64,000 nt of DNA from Roridomyces roridus (lineage: Eukaryota; Basidiomycota; Agaricomycetes; Agaricales; Mycenaceae): assembly GCA_029378245.1 (NCBI GenBank), contig JARKIF010000012.1, positions 62,001-126,000 on the forward strand, written 5' to 3'. Positions within the stretch are counted from its first letter, which is position 1, and each line of letters starts with the position of its first letter. The translations under genes and the position numbers were made by a program. Below the pieces are notes generated by a model. The model did not search any database. It worked only from the letters and a program-made list of their open reading frames with translations, and was not told the DNA's origin. Shown piece by piece: positions 48,624-62,588 of the stretch.

Positions 48624-48822
48624 TTCTCCTTAGTTCAATGGTAGAACACACCTTCCCACGTCAGGGCGTGAGCGAGGGTGAGACGGCGGTTCGATTCTAC
48701 CAGGTGACAACCATAGGTTCCGTGCCCCGGGCCCAAAAGGCCCCACGCTCGCGTCGAAGTCAGGACGCATTCTCTCCGTGCAAAATGCTGGCTTCAAATT
48801 ATATTTTTCTTCTTTCTTCTCG
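48624..48822 (+). mobile_element. tRNA-headed SINE-like element, copy 4
   Basis: A box TAGTTCAATGG at 48631, B box GGTTCGATTC at 48688, GC-rich body and AT-rich tail ending near 48822, 36 bp past the stop of the minus-strand aminotransferase. Acceptor and T stems have several mismatches, so the head is more decayed than in copy 2. Confidence 0.76.
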
Positions 48823-48857
48823 CTCCAGTAACTCGACTTCAAAGATACAACAAATTT

Positions 48858-50703
48858 CTACACACGATGAGCATCCAAAACACCTTCGACAGAGTCCCCA
48901 AATATCTGTACAAGCTTCTCCACCTCCTCCGAGGTGATGTTGTATGCAGGAGCCAACACTATCACATCTCCCTTGGTGCCGTCCAGGCTGGCGCTGCCCG
49001 TGAAACCCATCACAACCAGTCCGTTCTCCAGCGCACGAGCCTGTAGCAGCAGGGCAAATCCCTGTCCACGCAAGTCGAGCGTCGCAGCCTCGGGGCAGTC
49101 AAAGTCGAATTCAACGCCCCAGAAGCCACCGCCGCCACGAATGTCAAAGGTGAATGGCGCAGCGGGCGAGTTGGGTCCCTGCAAGCGCACTTTCAGGAGC
49201 TTTTCTGGGGATCGGTCAGTACACGAAATGAATCAATGAATGACGAACCAAGGTAAGCTCCCTGGGTGCGGCAATTTTCCAGCAGATTCTCGGACGTGAT
49301 GACCTTTTGGACCGCAAGTGACGCTGCACAGGCCAGAGGATTTGCCTGGCAGAAATGAGTTGACTCGGTATCTCAATAACGAATAAACAAACCTGATAGG
49401 TATGCCCGTGCTTCCACAAGCCGGACGCACCTCGCAGTCCTGCTACGATCCGTTTCGACATGAGGACGGCACCGATGGCGGCATACCTGTAACCATGTCA
49501 ATTCCCTCGCAAAGAAGGACAACATCCCAACTCACCCGCCTCCGAGACCCTTCGCAACGGCTTGAAGGTCGGGCTGGAAATTGAATCAGCGGAACCGTAG
49601 ACTCGGGTGGGTGAGATTGTACCGCGACGCCGTCCCCGAAGGATTGCCAAGCATGCAGCGTACCCATACCTGCACAATAAATCAGGGTAATTTCATTGAC
49701 TTGATGTGCACTTACGCCCCATCCCACTCATGACCTATATTTTTTCAGCGATACTCAAGGAATGAAAAACGAAGTACCTCGTCAAGGATGAACAGCGCTC
49801 CATACTTGTCGCATACAGACTTCATGGCCTTGAAATACCCCTTTGGAGCGGCTACAACACCACTTGCCGCACCAACCACAGTCTCCGCAACAACTGAGCA
49901 GGATTTTAATCTTGAGAATAGACGAATACAGGCAAACTTACAGCCTATAACTGTATCCGGTCCCAGCTCGAGGAATTTGGCTTCGAGCTCTGCACGCAAA
50001 CGCTCGACGTAGTCCTCCTCAGACTCGTCTGGGCGCTGGAACCGTTTTGCATACGCGGGAGACACGTGGTGGAAGTGTTCCTCGTCGAGAATCGCTGCAT
50101 ACGGTGCACGGCGCGTCGGATGGTACGCCAAAGAAAGAGTCGCAACTGTGTTGCCGTGGAAAGAAAGTTGCCTTGCGATAAACTTGTTTCGCTGGGGTTG
50201 TCCCGTCTCGTGGAAGTACTACAGATATTGAGTGGACCAAATCATCCATGGGTGAAGGGACGGACCTGGCGCGATAGCTTGATGACGCCCTCCATGGCCT
50301 CTGAGCCTCCCGAAACGAAACCACACAATTCGAAAGCACCGTTGGAAGTCTCTGTCAACAGTTTGGCCAGCTCCTCCGCCGGTTCATTGGACAGTTGCAT
50401 ATTGTACACATCTTGGTGCGATTGGAATGATGCGAACCGCGAGAGACTGGCCGACTTACAGGATACGCGATCGATTTGGTCTTTGAGCGCCTGATTAACG
50501 GCAGGATGCCCATGGCCAACGCAGGTAACGGCGGCTCCGCCGGCCCCATCAAGCAATTTCTGGCCACTTTCTAGTTGAATGTACGATCCTTGAGCGGAGA
50601 CAGCAATTGGGGGAATCCATGGCGTCCGGTGCAATATAGAGGTGGGCCTCAGTCCTTTGGGAGTGGAATCAGGGGTAACTGTGGAGATGAGAGCAGGAGA
50701 CAT
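48858..50703 (-). CDS. Class III (omega) aminotransferase
   Basis: A fold-type I PLP enzyme: LLDGAGGAAVTCVGHGHPAV, GFVSGGSEAMEGVIKLSRQ, the PLP-binding aspartate in FILDEVMSGMG and the Schiff-base lysine in DLQAVAKGLGGGYAAIG. The family moves amino groups from omega-amino acids, diamines or similar donors to a keto acid; the substrate here is unknown. About ten introns, all GT-AG in the read model. The start at 50703 gives MSPALISTVTPDST and no targeting signal. Its last four exons are duplicated at 42610-43262 in inverse orientation. Confidence 0.88.
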
Positions 50704-50841
50704 GGTGCTCCGGCTATTTCCTTGTAGATCGCATTGATGACACGCAGCAAAAACGAGGCAAACACGAGAGGGAGTCCAATGGCAAATTTGGCATGTAGGT
50801 TGAGTACTGAGTGGGCAAGGGGTACGTAAACTGATGTCCAT

Positions 50842-53061
50842 TCATGCATCCTCGAATAAAGTACAACGGTTGTAGTGTGCAGATACAGCCCTCTGAACCT
50901 CTCGCCGCAAAGCCGTCTGGGCAATAGACTCTCCGCAAAAATAACAGAAATGCGTGTTGCACCCCGGCGCGATGCACTGCGAGATACATTTCTTTCAGCA
51001 GAGACGATGACGGTCAGGACACAGACTTACAGTCATGTGGTTGCACCCAGATACCTTTTGAATCGCGGTTTTGCAGCTTGGACAACTTTTCCACCCCGAA
51101 AGTTGCATTAGATGTGCCAATTCGGAGGAGCCGTCACAAGAATGCGTCGGACCGCCCAGTTCAATCGCTTGCTGGCATGCCTTGCACCAGACGTGGTCAC
51201 ATCTGGGCAAGGGACATGCAAGAATCGACGTCGCGTCATGCTCTTCCCGGTCGACAAAGATCGATTCCTTGCATCTTTTCTCCAGTCTTCAGCGCTGTAG
51301 TGGATGAAAAGCAATCAACTCACTTTCGGCAGTGAATCAGAATCGAGAGCGATGCTATCTGGAGTTCCTGGAGGATTTCATACTGCTGGTCGTTGAGCCC
51401 CAGCGTCTGAACAAGGTCGTCCGTGATCACTTGACTCTGGTCAGTATCTCGACGCAGCCAGGAAAGGCCAGCACATACTTGCAGGTTTGGTACAATTGTC
51501 GTCCGCCAGACACGACGGACAGTGGATGGGATACCGCTTAGTTTCAAGTTTGGAGATGACATACGTACGCAGACAATCGCGACAGAAATCGTGCTTGCAG
51601 CCAACGATTCGTGCGATATAATCTTCAGGATACTTGTCGAAGCAGACGCCGCACTCGAAGGTCGCTTGCACCTGCATCTGCAGGCCTGTCCGCTCTGCAA
51701 TCAAACGGGCATCTTCCTCTTCAAACTCTCGCTGCTTCGCTTGCGCTTGGAGAGTGTTCTCGTGCTGCGACCTGTCCCAATCCATCTGTAACCGCGCAGC
51801 AATCATGTAGTCGTCCTCGATTTCTGGCCGCTGAGCTGGACGCGGCATTACAATGTTGCTTGGACTTTTGAAGTATTCAAGGGCGTCTATTGGTGGGGAT
51901 GTAGGTGGGTTCGAGTGTCGACGTTTCCCTGGTGAGGTAGATGAAGGCGGGTCTATATCCATTCGTGTCGCATGGGTAGGCTCCCGGGACCCATGGAGAC
52001 GTGAGACATCGGGAGAACTCCTGAAATAATCGAGCGCATTGATCGGTGAAGAGGACGATGACGACTTTGAAGGGCCGGCGGTTGGCTGAGGATGAGGAGC
52101 CGTTTTCGTCCTCGAAGATTTGGGACTGAGCGGTGGTTTTCTTTCATGTCGTTCTTTCAAATTATCCAACTCGCTCTGCATGAACTGGCGTTGTCGTTTG
52201 AGATCCGCAACCTCTGCGCGCAGGGCAAGAACAGCGAGGCTAGACTCCATCACAGAGTGCGTCAAAGCAGCGACACTGTTCACCGGGTTGCCATTCGGGA
52301 CAAAGTAGTGGCCCGAAAAATGAGAGAGGAGCTCGACTTGCCACTGGAGGCTGTCAGCCAGGACGCGGTCATCGACAGGGGCCAGAAGCATGTCGAGACG
52401 CGCAGCAGTGGCATCCAAAGAAGTGTTCAGTATGAGCCCCGAACCGTGCGGGTACTCTGGTCTTGGATGGGAGTCAAAGATGATGAAAACAGTCTTTCCC
52501 TTGACCGGGAGCTTGTAGAGTGCGATAATCTCAGGCGGCCGTGTTACAACGACAGCTGCATATTCGTCGGGCATAGACTGGAGGTTTCTGGACAGATGAA
52601 AATGGGAATGAGGATAAATAGGATCGTGCCACTCACAAAAGCATTTCCCGAAATTTATGAAAGCCAAGTTCATTGTAGACGGACGACGCGAGGGTCAAGG
52701 ACCTCTCGAATAGAGGCGTGTTGAAGATGTCATCAACTTCCAGGTGCAAGTTGCTGGGCCATCTTGCGCAGATGGAGATAACCTCCTGGGCTAATCAACG
52801 CTCCGTCGCGTACGCAGAATCTCGGTAACCCACATTGCTTGTGCGCTCGGATACCACAGCTTCGAGAAGCCGTTCGTCTTTCAAGCCTTCTTCAACTTTC
52901 GCCAGGACGATCCTCACAAAGTTGAGCGCAGCCAGACCGCAAGACGCAATGCCACCGCCGCGGTACTGGCTCGCCCCTTCGTGGGACACGATCTTCTCCT
53001 GGCCGGATAAGACCTCTTGGACTATCATCGAGCTTTGAGAGTCTGGGTCGAAAGTCACCAT
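50842..53061 (-). CDS. RBR E3 ubiquitin ligase with cysteine-peptidase-like N-terminus
   Basis: The C-terminal third is a RING1-IBR-RING2 unit: CGVCFDKYPEDYIARIVGCKHDFCRDCL, IBR cysteines in CKESIFVDREEHDA..CPLPRCDHVWCKAC, and RING2 CPSCKTAIQKVSGCNHMTC with its presumed ubiquitin-accepting cysteine, then CNTHFCYFCGE. RBR ligases pass ubiquitin through that cysteine. Residues 1-190 form another domain with YRGGGIASCGLAALNFVR and VFIIFDSHPRPEYPHGSG, an arrangement of cysteine and histidine like a papain-fold peptidase. The two parts are joined by a disordered serine-rich linker with a coiled coil (LRAEVADLKRQRQFMQSELD). The ATG at 53061 was chosen because the frame further upstream has no ATG. 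Introns are short; one (near 52800) is only about 40 bp. Confidence 0.87.
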
Positions 53062-53176
53062 GGAGATCGTGGTTAAAGCTGAAATGCTAAGCGCCCACAC
53101 AGCGCCAATATTCCAAGAGCATCCAAAGATCCATTATGTGAAAACTACATGTACATGTATTAGACGCCCTCCTGCA

Positions 53177-55546
53177 TTAAAACCCAGCAGCCGTCCTCAT
53201 CGCGGCAAAGTTGGGTGTTCCGAGACCCTGAAAAGACGGTTAGCCACATCCCCCGAGGAATATATCAAACGTACAGTAACTGGATCCCATCCGGCCAGCG
53301 CAGCTGGCGGTCCAAGTTAGCGAGAAAGAGGAAAACAGGTGGGAAGACACTCACGGAATCCATCGGTCCCGCATCCCGGATTGCTCCCATCCACAACATC
53401 GTTGAACGCGGCCGCATTCGCGTAGAGCCACGGGTTGAGGAACCCGAGCGGTGACTTGCCCCCCGCGATGAGCTCATCGTTAATGAGCCCAATCACACTC
53501 GCGAAAATGGGCGACGAGGCAGATGTCCCGTCAACGCCCCCGGTGCTGCCTCCCGATACGATTTGGACGTTTTCACCCTGGAGAGTCAGTTAAGCGACAA
53601 TCCTAAAGAGAAACGTATACACGCACCTGGGCAGAGACATCAGGGTACGCCCGCCCGCTGGTGTTGAAGAGACCCTTGTTCGTGTTGCCGAGAGTCTTGA
53701 GGTAGCCCGCCACAGCAGTAGCCTGGTAGTCCGGAGCTTAAGAGATTGTTAGAGTCATTCATGCCGCCAAGACTGAGGCAACTCACTCCCAAAGACATTC
53801 GAGAACCCGCCACTGGAAAAGTCTGAAGCAATCTCCGGTGCAACTCCGTGGACGGATCCTACGGCGGTGAGGCTGGAACCATATTAGCAAAATGAAAATG
53901 GATATCCCGTGCCAGACTGACTAGGGGCAACCTGCGGGGAAAGCAACCTGGAAGACGGAGCACTGCTGAGCTTGTCCACCTTCCACACCACCGTCTCCTG
54001 AAGAAGAAATGAGAATGGAGTCGTAGTTGGGAGGTGGGCACGAACCGGACGCAAAGAGGACGGACGTCCCACGAGCACCAAGAGCCATATAAGCATTGCA
54101 CAGTTTCCTGATAAAAGCCGTTAGAGGGACTGCGGTTAAGAAACTTGAACTCACGTGGCAAGGCCGATGGACAAATCCGACTCGTCTGAAGTCTCGTCAG
54201 GATTTTGCAGCAAGAACGCACAAAGAAAAACGCACTCTCGCCGTATGAGGTGCTCATTACTTGCGGGACAGCATCCTCGGCGGCAACGGCGTTGACAATA
54301 TCGAGGAAGCCTCCGAGGTCACCATCCTGAGTGTTCTCGCCGACGGTAACGAATGTTATGGGAACATTCGTGGCGACACCGACGGTGTATTGAATATCGA
54401 GCTACTAGCGTCAGAAAGAAAATATCAATTAGCACATATGACTGACATTCTAAGTGACAATCAGAACCTGGGTGAAGAAGAGTAACGCAGCAGATACTCA
54501 CAGCTTCAATTCCAGCGAACCGGGCGCCCTGAGTGTTCTTCCCGCCATCGAGCGTCTGCGTCGCAAACGTGGTGGCAGGGTCAATATCCGTGCGGAACGA
54601 CTGCAGGAAGCTCTGCAAGTCGGCCTTTTGTGCAAACTGCTCAATGAAGCCTGGTGGAGCAAAGTCAGAACAACAGGAACGACAAGTGGAATAAACGGTA
54701 CCTGGGATAACGATGCTATTGGATGCTTGTGTGGCCGGGGTGGTCGGGATTCCGTATAAGGCCTGCAAGCATGCTGCAACGATTGTAAGGAAGACTGAAG
54801 AAGAGGATGGTCGTAAAAGCTGACCCGGAGTGACCGACGTGGCACAAGATCTCGGAATGGCTCTGGCATCAACAGTTTTGCCGCCCAGTACGGACAGGAC
54901 TGGTCGGGAAGAAACGGGGTTGTTGAACGAGCTCGCCGGATGGATGGCGGCGATGAACGGCGAAACGGTAGCAGGGACAGAGTGGGCGAGGGTCCGAGCG
55001 TAGGTTTTGCCGGATGCGTCATGCTGGAAGGTTTGGTAGTTGGCCGACAGCAGGGAATTGGCTTGGGCCACAGTAACGTTGGCACTGAGCCAGTCTCCAG
55101 CGCTGCCGGAGACAGCGGCGGTGATGTTGTTCTTGGTAAGCCATCGTTGGACGGCCGTGACGGCTTCGTCCGTCGGCGCAAGGAAGGTGTTTACCTGGAT
55201 AATCATGAGGACAGAATCAGTCAAGGGAGGAGAATCTCACCTCGTCCTTTGTGAGATGATTCCCGTAGTTGGGGCTGGACGGATTGGAGATATCCAACAG
55301 GGTGGTTTCTAATCCAGAGACGTTCTAAAGGGTTGTATAAGAATCGTGAAAACTTGTATATTGTACGCGTACATTGGACGCAAGGGCGATACGCAGTTTG
55401 AATGATTGCGATTCCGGGGCGGCACCGACGTGTGTGAAGCCCTTTGGTGCCGTGCGACGGCTTTCGAAGAGACAAGGACGATTAATGGGGGAAGCAGTTA
55501 CGAGGGATATCAGTAGGGCGCCGGAAAGGAGGGTAGTGCCAATCAT
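53177..55546 (-). CDS. Sedolisin-type serine-carboxyl peptidase, family S53
   Basis: The start MIGTTLLSGALLISLVTA is a signal peptide, followed by an activation propeptide (residues about 20-200; SNPSSPNYGNHLT, LAPTDEAVTAVQRWL). The catalytic domain has the Glu and Asp of ARFAGIEALDIQY, the SGGFS motif and the nucleophile serine in DGTSASSPIFASVI. The C-terminus GWDPVTGLGTPNF is the calcium-site region. S53 enzymes are acid-active tripeptidyl peptidases or endopeptidases secreted by fungi. About twelve introns. The eL43 gene is divergent 595 bp away. Confidence 0.9.
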
Positions 55547-56141
55547 GGTCGTTTTCGAGGATCCAGAAAATAAAGATAAAAAGGTGTAGCCCAGCTAAGA
55601 TGAAAAGTAAGGGTCCCGGAAATCAGGTCGTCCTTGGGCTTTATAGGCAATCTTCGTCTTGGCCCGCACATGGCGATGCGTAGGTACGCATTTGATTTTA
55701 CGCGATCGGCACCACCTTCAGCCAGCGATGAACGGACATGGTTACCAGCCAGATCATGCATCCAGATACAAACCTGGTGAGTGGCAAAAATGAACGGTTG
55801 TGGGCTGCTTAAATCAGGTCAATTTTGACTGCAGAGACCGCCCCTTTAGTCCATAACTTTTGTCGACGTTCAGATAATTAGAGTCGGAAGCAACGGTTCC
55901 AGCCCATGCTGCGCACAGTTGCAGCCAAGAAAGCTGACGCGATGGGGCCCGGAATTCGGTTGCCAGAGTTGTTCAGAATTAATCTCGAGGCGCGTGGTCG
56001 CGTTGAGAAGAGGACAACCGATCATCGCTTTGTCCTTGTGAGGTTCCGAAGCCTCTGCATCGCAACTATCAACTGTACAGTGTATCGCCACGACTCTCTG
56101 TCCATCAAGCAAGTCCAGCTCCTTCTCCTTCCACCTTCAAA
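55547..56141. promoter_or_regulatory. Divergent region between sedolisin and eL43 genes
   Basis: Both genes read outward from here. The last 50 bp before eL43 are pyrimidine-rich (CCTTCTCCTTCCACCTTC), as is usual before fungal ribosomal protein start sites. No other gene is seen. Confidence 0.5.
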
Positions 56142-56623
56142 ATGGCGAGCCGCTATCCCTCTTCCTCTATGGCCTCGACTGACATCCCCACAGACCAAGC
56201 GCACAAGAAAAGTCGGCATCACCGGAAAGTACGGTACTGTACGTCCTCCTCATCGTCAAGTTTTTCTGGAGCAAGCACCAACGATGTTTTCAACAGCGTT
56301 ACGGTGCCTCCCTGCGGAAGCAGGTTAAAAGGATGGAAATCTCCCAACACGCCCGCTACACTTGCACCTTCTGCGGAAAGGTGCGTCCCTTGCCATTGTC
56401 TGCGTTCATCTGCTCAACTTTTATCTAGGACACCGTCAAGCGTACTGCTGTTGGTATCTGGAACTGCTCGGCGTGCCGCAAGGTCATTGCTGGAGGCGCC
56501 TGGACCGTCTCGACGACGTCTGCTGCTACTGTCCGCAGGTATGCATTCATTCATGCCATCTTTGTCGACTCTAACCTTTTACCTAGTACCGTCCGCCGGC
56601 TGCGCGATCTCACGGAGGCATAG
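56142..56623 (+). CDS. RPL43: 60S ribosomal protein eL43
   Basis: The spliced protein has [35 protein letters not shown] and the zinc-finger cysteines of YTCTFCGK and WNCSACRKV, ending in [12 protein letters not shown]: eL43 of the large subunit, about 92 residues. The first coding exon is only ATG (56142-56144). The intron that follows (56145-56193) starts with GC instead of GT, since ACC AAG CGC at 56194 must join the ATG to give MTKRT. Reading straight through from the ATG gives a different frame with no ribosomal sequence. Other introns are GT-AG. Confidence 0.92.
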
Positions 56624-56741
56624 ACTCACCTTTCTTACTTCCGTCCCTTCGCGCACTTGTATGTCCGTACCATGTCCCATGAAACACAAAAAACCATGAG
56701 CGCAAAGCAATTTCCAAAGCATGAAGCCAAAGCACATAGAT

Positions 56742-58237
56742 TTATCCATTCACATCCACTGCCATTCCCATGTCCTCCACCTCGACATCGCCGTCTGCGT
56801 CGACATCCTCCCTCAGGAATCGTGGGTTATCCACCTCCGCCAGTAGATCGTTGCGCTCTGCTTCCTCCTCTTCACCCATCTCGACATGTGTCATCCGAAT
56901 AATCTCCCACTTGTCGTTGTATTCGTCGTATGCCTTGAAAGACAGTCAACTTTATAAATAGTTCAAGGCGGAAATACCGTACATTGCACGCGCTTCTTCT
57001 TCAGTAGCATCTTGCGCTCGACGTTTTTATAGTACACGCCTTTCGGGGCGTGTTGAAGCAGCATCGTCCTCCTCGATAACGAGTAAAAACTCGTTTGGGA
57101 CCTCCTGCTCGACCTTGACGGTCTCGTAGTCGCGCACGAAGTGGAATAGCGTCTCCTGTGCGGGTTTCAGACGTCCGTAGGAAGGAAAAGAGAAGGCTCA
57201 CCTCTCGGTCGCTAGAAACCTCATAGGGCGCAAGGCCTCTCCTTGTCTCCTTGAACTTGAGCGCAGACTCGTCATCCGCGGTCAAGTAATACGCCAAGAA
57301 GGAATCATGGTCCGTCTTCATTGGGCGCAATATAGCGCAATCTAGTCGTGGATCCTCCACGTCGAGGTTGCGCTCCCCAGGCCGTTCAGAGAACCGGAAC
57401 AAATCGTACTGGTTCGCCCAGATGTCCTTGTCCGGAAGGACCTCGTACGACTCGACGGCACGGACGTTGGGTTTATTCGGATGACGTAGGGTTTCCAGCG
57501 AAAAGTTGTCGTTGCAGGCAGCGAACGAGGCTTCGATGTCGCGGAGCTGGGCTTCGCGAGATACGTCGATCGGGGCAGCGATGATATGTTTTCTGGCATG
57601 AAGAAATGAATAGAGGAAATGAAAGAGAAGGGCAAAACACACGGCTCTTGAGCACCAGCGCGCTGAACACCTTCCCGACTGATGTACTCTGTCTTCCGGA
57701 GCCATGATACATGCGAAGGGAGGGGCGTAGATGACCCCGAAGCAACGCCATTGCTGAACGCATTCCCAGCAGCAGGAGGTGCGAGCTCTGCCATCAAAGC
57801 AGCGTCGTCTGGGTCCAGCACAGGCAGATCATACGGGTCTGGATTCAACTCTTTGGCGGCTAAGTCGAACTGAAGGCAGTAAAAACGCGTAATACTCACC
57901 CGCGTCGAGTGCCTTCCATCGCGCCCTGTTATCCCCCGAGCTGGCATCGTCCTTGTCGACCCACAACGACTCCCACTTGCCCAAATCAAGTGGCATACCG
58001 CACTCTGCGTCCACTATCATTGGTAGTGGAAGGTCATTCGCCAGCGCGTTGAGGAACTCGGGCCTCGCATAACGCATTGGGTTCGTTGGGATGTCGAGCA
58101 ATTTCGGTGGACATGGTGGTGCCGGGAGCGGGTTGGAGTACCGTACCCGGACGAGAAGGTCGAGTTTGCTGCTGCAGAGGGTGTAAGATACGGAAGTTGA
58201 GGTGACGAGATAGGACCGACTTTTTCTTGGAGCTCAT
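56742..58237 (-). CDS. PAF1: RNA polymerase II-associated factor 1 (PAF1)
   Basis: The spliced sequence reads VRVRYSNPLPAPPCPPKLLD, then TNPMRYARPEFLNALANDLPLP, GMPLDLGKWESLW, NPDPYDLPVLDPDDAALM and HPNKPNVRAVESYEVLPD, all diagnostic of Paf1, the scaffold of the Paf1 transcription-elongation complex that supports histone ubiquitylation and methylation. The C-terminus is strongly acidic (EMGEEEEAERNDLLAEVD and following). The start at 58237 (MSSKK) is split from NKLDLLVRV by an intron ending at a gcagcag. Length of about 400 residues is usual for fungal Paf1. Confidence 0.9.
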
Positions 58238-58457
58238 CAGGGCAAGAGCAACAACAGGTGCAAACGCGATTGCGACTCAACGCCATCGTCCCCAAAAGGC
58301 AATAGTCACGACATATCCGCATTACATTTCCATACACACTGAAGCCCGGACAATATATCTCCGAGTCACATACAGCTAGCGCTACATTTTATCGCACTTT
58401 ATCCCTGCCTCGCGCGCGCTGCTCGGCGCGGGCCTGTAATACAAACAACAGGTGCCT

Positions 58458-60754
<2,297 letters not shown>

Positions 60755-61063
60755 GGCGGGGAAAGTCAAGAATCGTCACGGTCAGACGACTCAGATGTCG
60801 AAACACAGCCACACATGCGCCTCCGCTCTCCATGTTACTTACATACGAGACTACATGTCGCCTGTCCCGCTTTCCAGGCCTTATCCTATTCAGTATCACC
60901 AAGAATCCATCCTCGTTCGGCACCACATTGAAATGTTGACTGTTGACGCCTACTTGTGATCCAACGGGTTGTCCAACGGGCTGCTCAATTCGCTTCGTAC
61001 CCGCTATTACGCTCGATTTACCTGGTACGCCCCAGCCGGAGTGCTTCTGGCTACTTGTACAAG
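60755..61063. promoter_or_regulatory. Divergent promoter region of RLI1 and Gfo/Idh gene
   Basis: The two genes are transcribed away from this region. Overlapping plus-strand frames of 98 codons here begin inside RLI1 and have no family sequence. No specific factor site is asserted. Confidence 0.45.
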
Positions 61064-62539
61064 ATGCTCGATATCATCAGCCGCCTTCGCAAGGTGCGTC
61101 TTCCTGCCTGCACCTCCCTCTGATCAATGAACAACTGCAGACGACGAACCCGCCCGAGGCGAAACCTCTCCCGGATAGCCAACCTATTCGATTCGGTATC
61201 CTCGGTGCAGCAACAATAGGCCCCATGGCCATTATCGCACCTGCCAAATCCCTGAGCGAAGCAGTCATCTACGCCGTTGCTGCACGCGACAAAGACCGTG
61301 CTGCTCAGTATGCCAAGAAGCACGGTATTGAAAAGGTCTTTGGTGGACCAAGCGGTTATCAAGGTGCGACTCAGGTACAGGATGGTGTGCCTGTTCTGAC
61401 CTCAGTTTAGACTTGCTGGACTGCCCAGAAATCGACGCAGTTTACAACGCAGTCGGTCAATTGGCGGGTCTCAATGCTCACACTCTGATGGTTTGCAATA
61501 GCTACCCAATGGGCTTCACTACGAGTGGACTATGAAAGCCCTCGCCGCTGGCAAGCACGTTCTTCTCGAAAAGCCAGCCGCAAACACTGCCGAGGAAACG
61601 CGTCAAATGTTCGATTCAGCGGAGAAGAAGGGTCTCGTCCTTCTTGAAGCCGTCCACTACCGGTACGTATTCCGATGTCTCAGAAACTCGTACTCGAACC
61701 TTGCAGGTTCCATCCCGCTGTGCACCGTGCCAAAGCTATCCTCGAAAGTGGTGAACTCGGTCCCATCAAGAGCACACACAGCTCCCTCGCCATGCCCCGC
61801 GGGTTGTTCAATCCGACGAATGACATCCGATTCAATTATTCTGTCGGAGGTGGGGCACTAATGGATATGGGCTGTGCGTGATACCTCTCAGCTGCTCCTC
61901 TCACTGACCTTCCCAAAGGTTATACGATAGGCGTCATGCGCTACTTCACCGATGACCGATGCCGAGCCCATCTCCGTGGTTTCAGTAGAACACGAGCTAT
62001 CTTCACCTCAAGTAGACCGCAAGACGACCGCAAAATTCGAGCTTCCGGGTGGAATCACGTCCACCATCATGTGTGACCTTTCCATGCCACCGTACCTGGG
62101 TTTCGTCCCGAACATGCCGACTTTCACAGTAGTGGTCGAGTGCGAGAAAGGGCAGCTCGAAATGTTCAATTATGTCGCAGTCAGTCTTTGTTAACCCATT
62201 CTCAACCTCGCTTCCTGACTTTGCTATAGCCCCACTTTATGCATTCCATTAGCATCAAGCCCGTGGGCAAGAAGGGCCGTGTGGAGAAGGTGTACAAGTA
62301 CCCCGATGGAGAAGATTGGCATTCTACATACCGGCATCAGCTTGAAGCCTTTGTGAGCAAGGTCAAAGGCCGTACTCCGCGCACTTGGGTCACAAGGGAG
62401 GATTCGATCAAGAACATGGAGGTCATTGAGAGTGTTTATGCCAAGGTGTGTACTTAATCTCTGGGACGTTTCTTTATTCATCTGTTTCCAGAGCGGACTG
62501 GGTAGTCGCCCGAAGTCCAGGTACGTTCCAAGCGATTGA
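61064..62539 (+). CDS. Gfo/Idh/MocA oxidoreductase, dihydrodiol/xylose dehydrogenase-like
   Basis: The Rossmann part FGILGAATIGPMAIIAPAKS, the EKPAANTAEE motif with its catalytic lysine, and VHYRFHPAVHRAKAIL then GGGALMDMGCYTIGVMRYF identify the Gfo/Idh/MocA family, closest to fungal NADP-dependent D-xylose or trans-dihydrodiol dehydrogenases. Introns follow ISRLRK, SGYQ, VYNA, VHYR, DMG, MFNYVA and VYAK. The frame shifts +1 between MRYFT and AEPISVVSVEHEL, where a 7-bp tandem duplication (ccgatga then ccgatgc, 61949-61962) explains it. Without it the protein would be about 380 residues, usual for the family. The stop is 50 bp from the convergent SFH5-like gene. Confidence 0.82.
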
Positions 62540-62588
62540 GCACGTCCTACATGTGTATCCGATTCGGGGTATAATTCGCGTATAAAAT

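Larger units (their letters stand above)
48365..49480 (-). repeat. Inverted segmental duplication, right arm
   Basis: Contains in reverse order the TTTTGCTTCCGTC border, palindrome, SINE copy 4 and the last exons of the intact aminotransferase; partner of 42610-43690. Confidence 0.8.
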
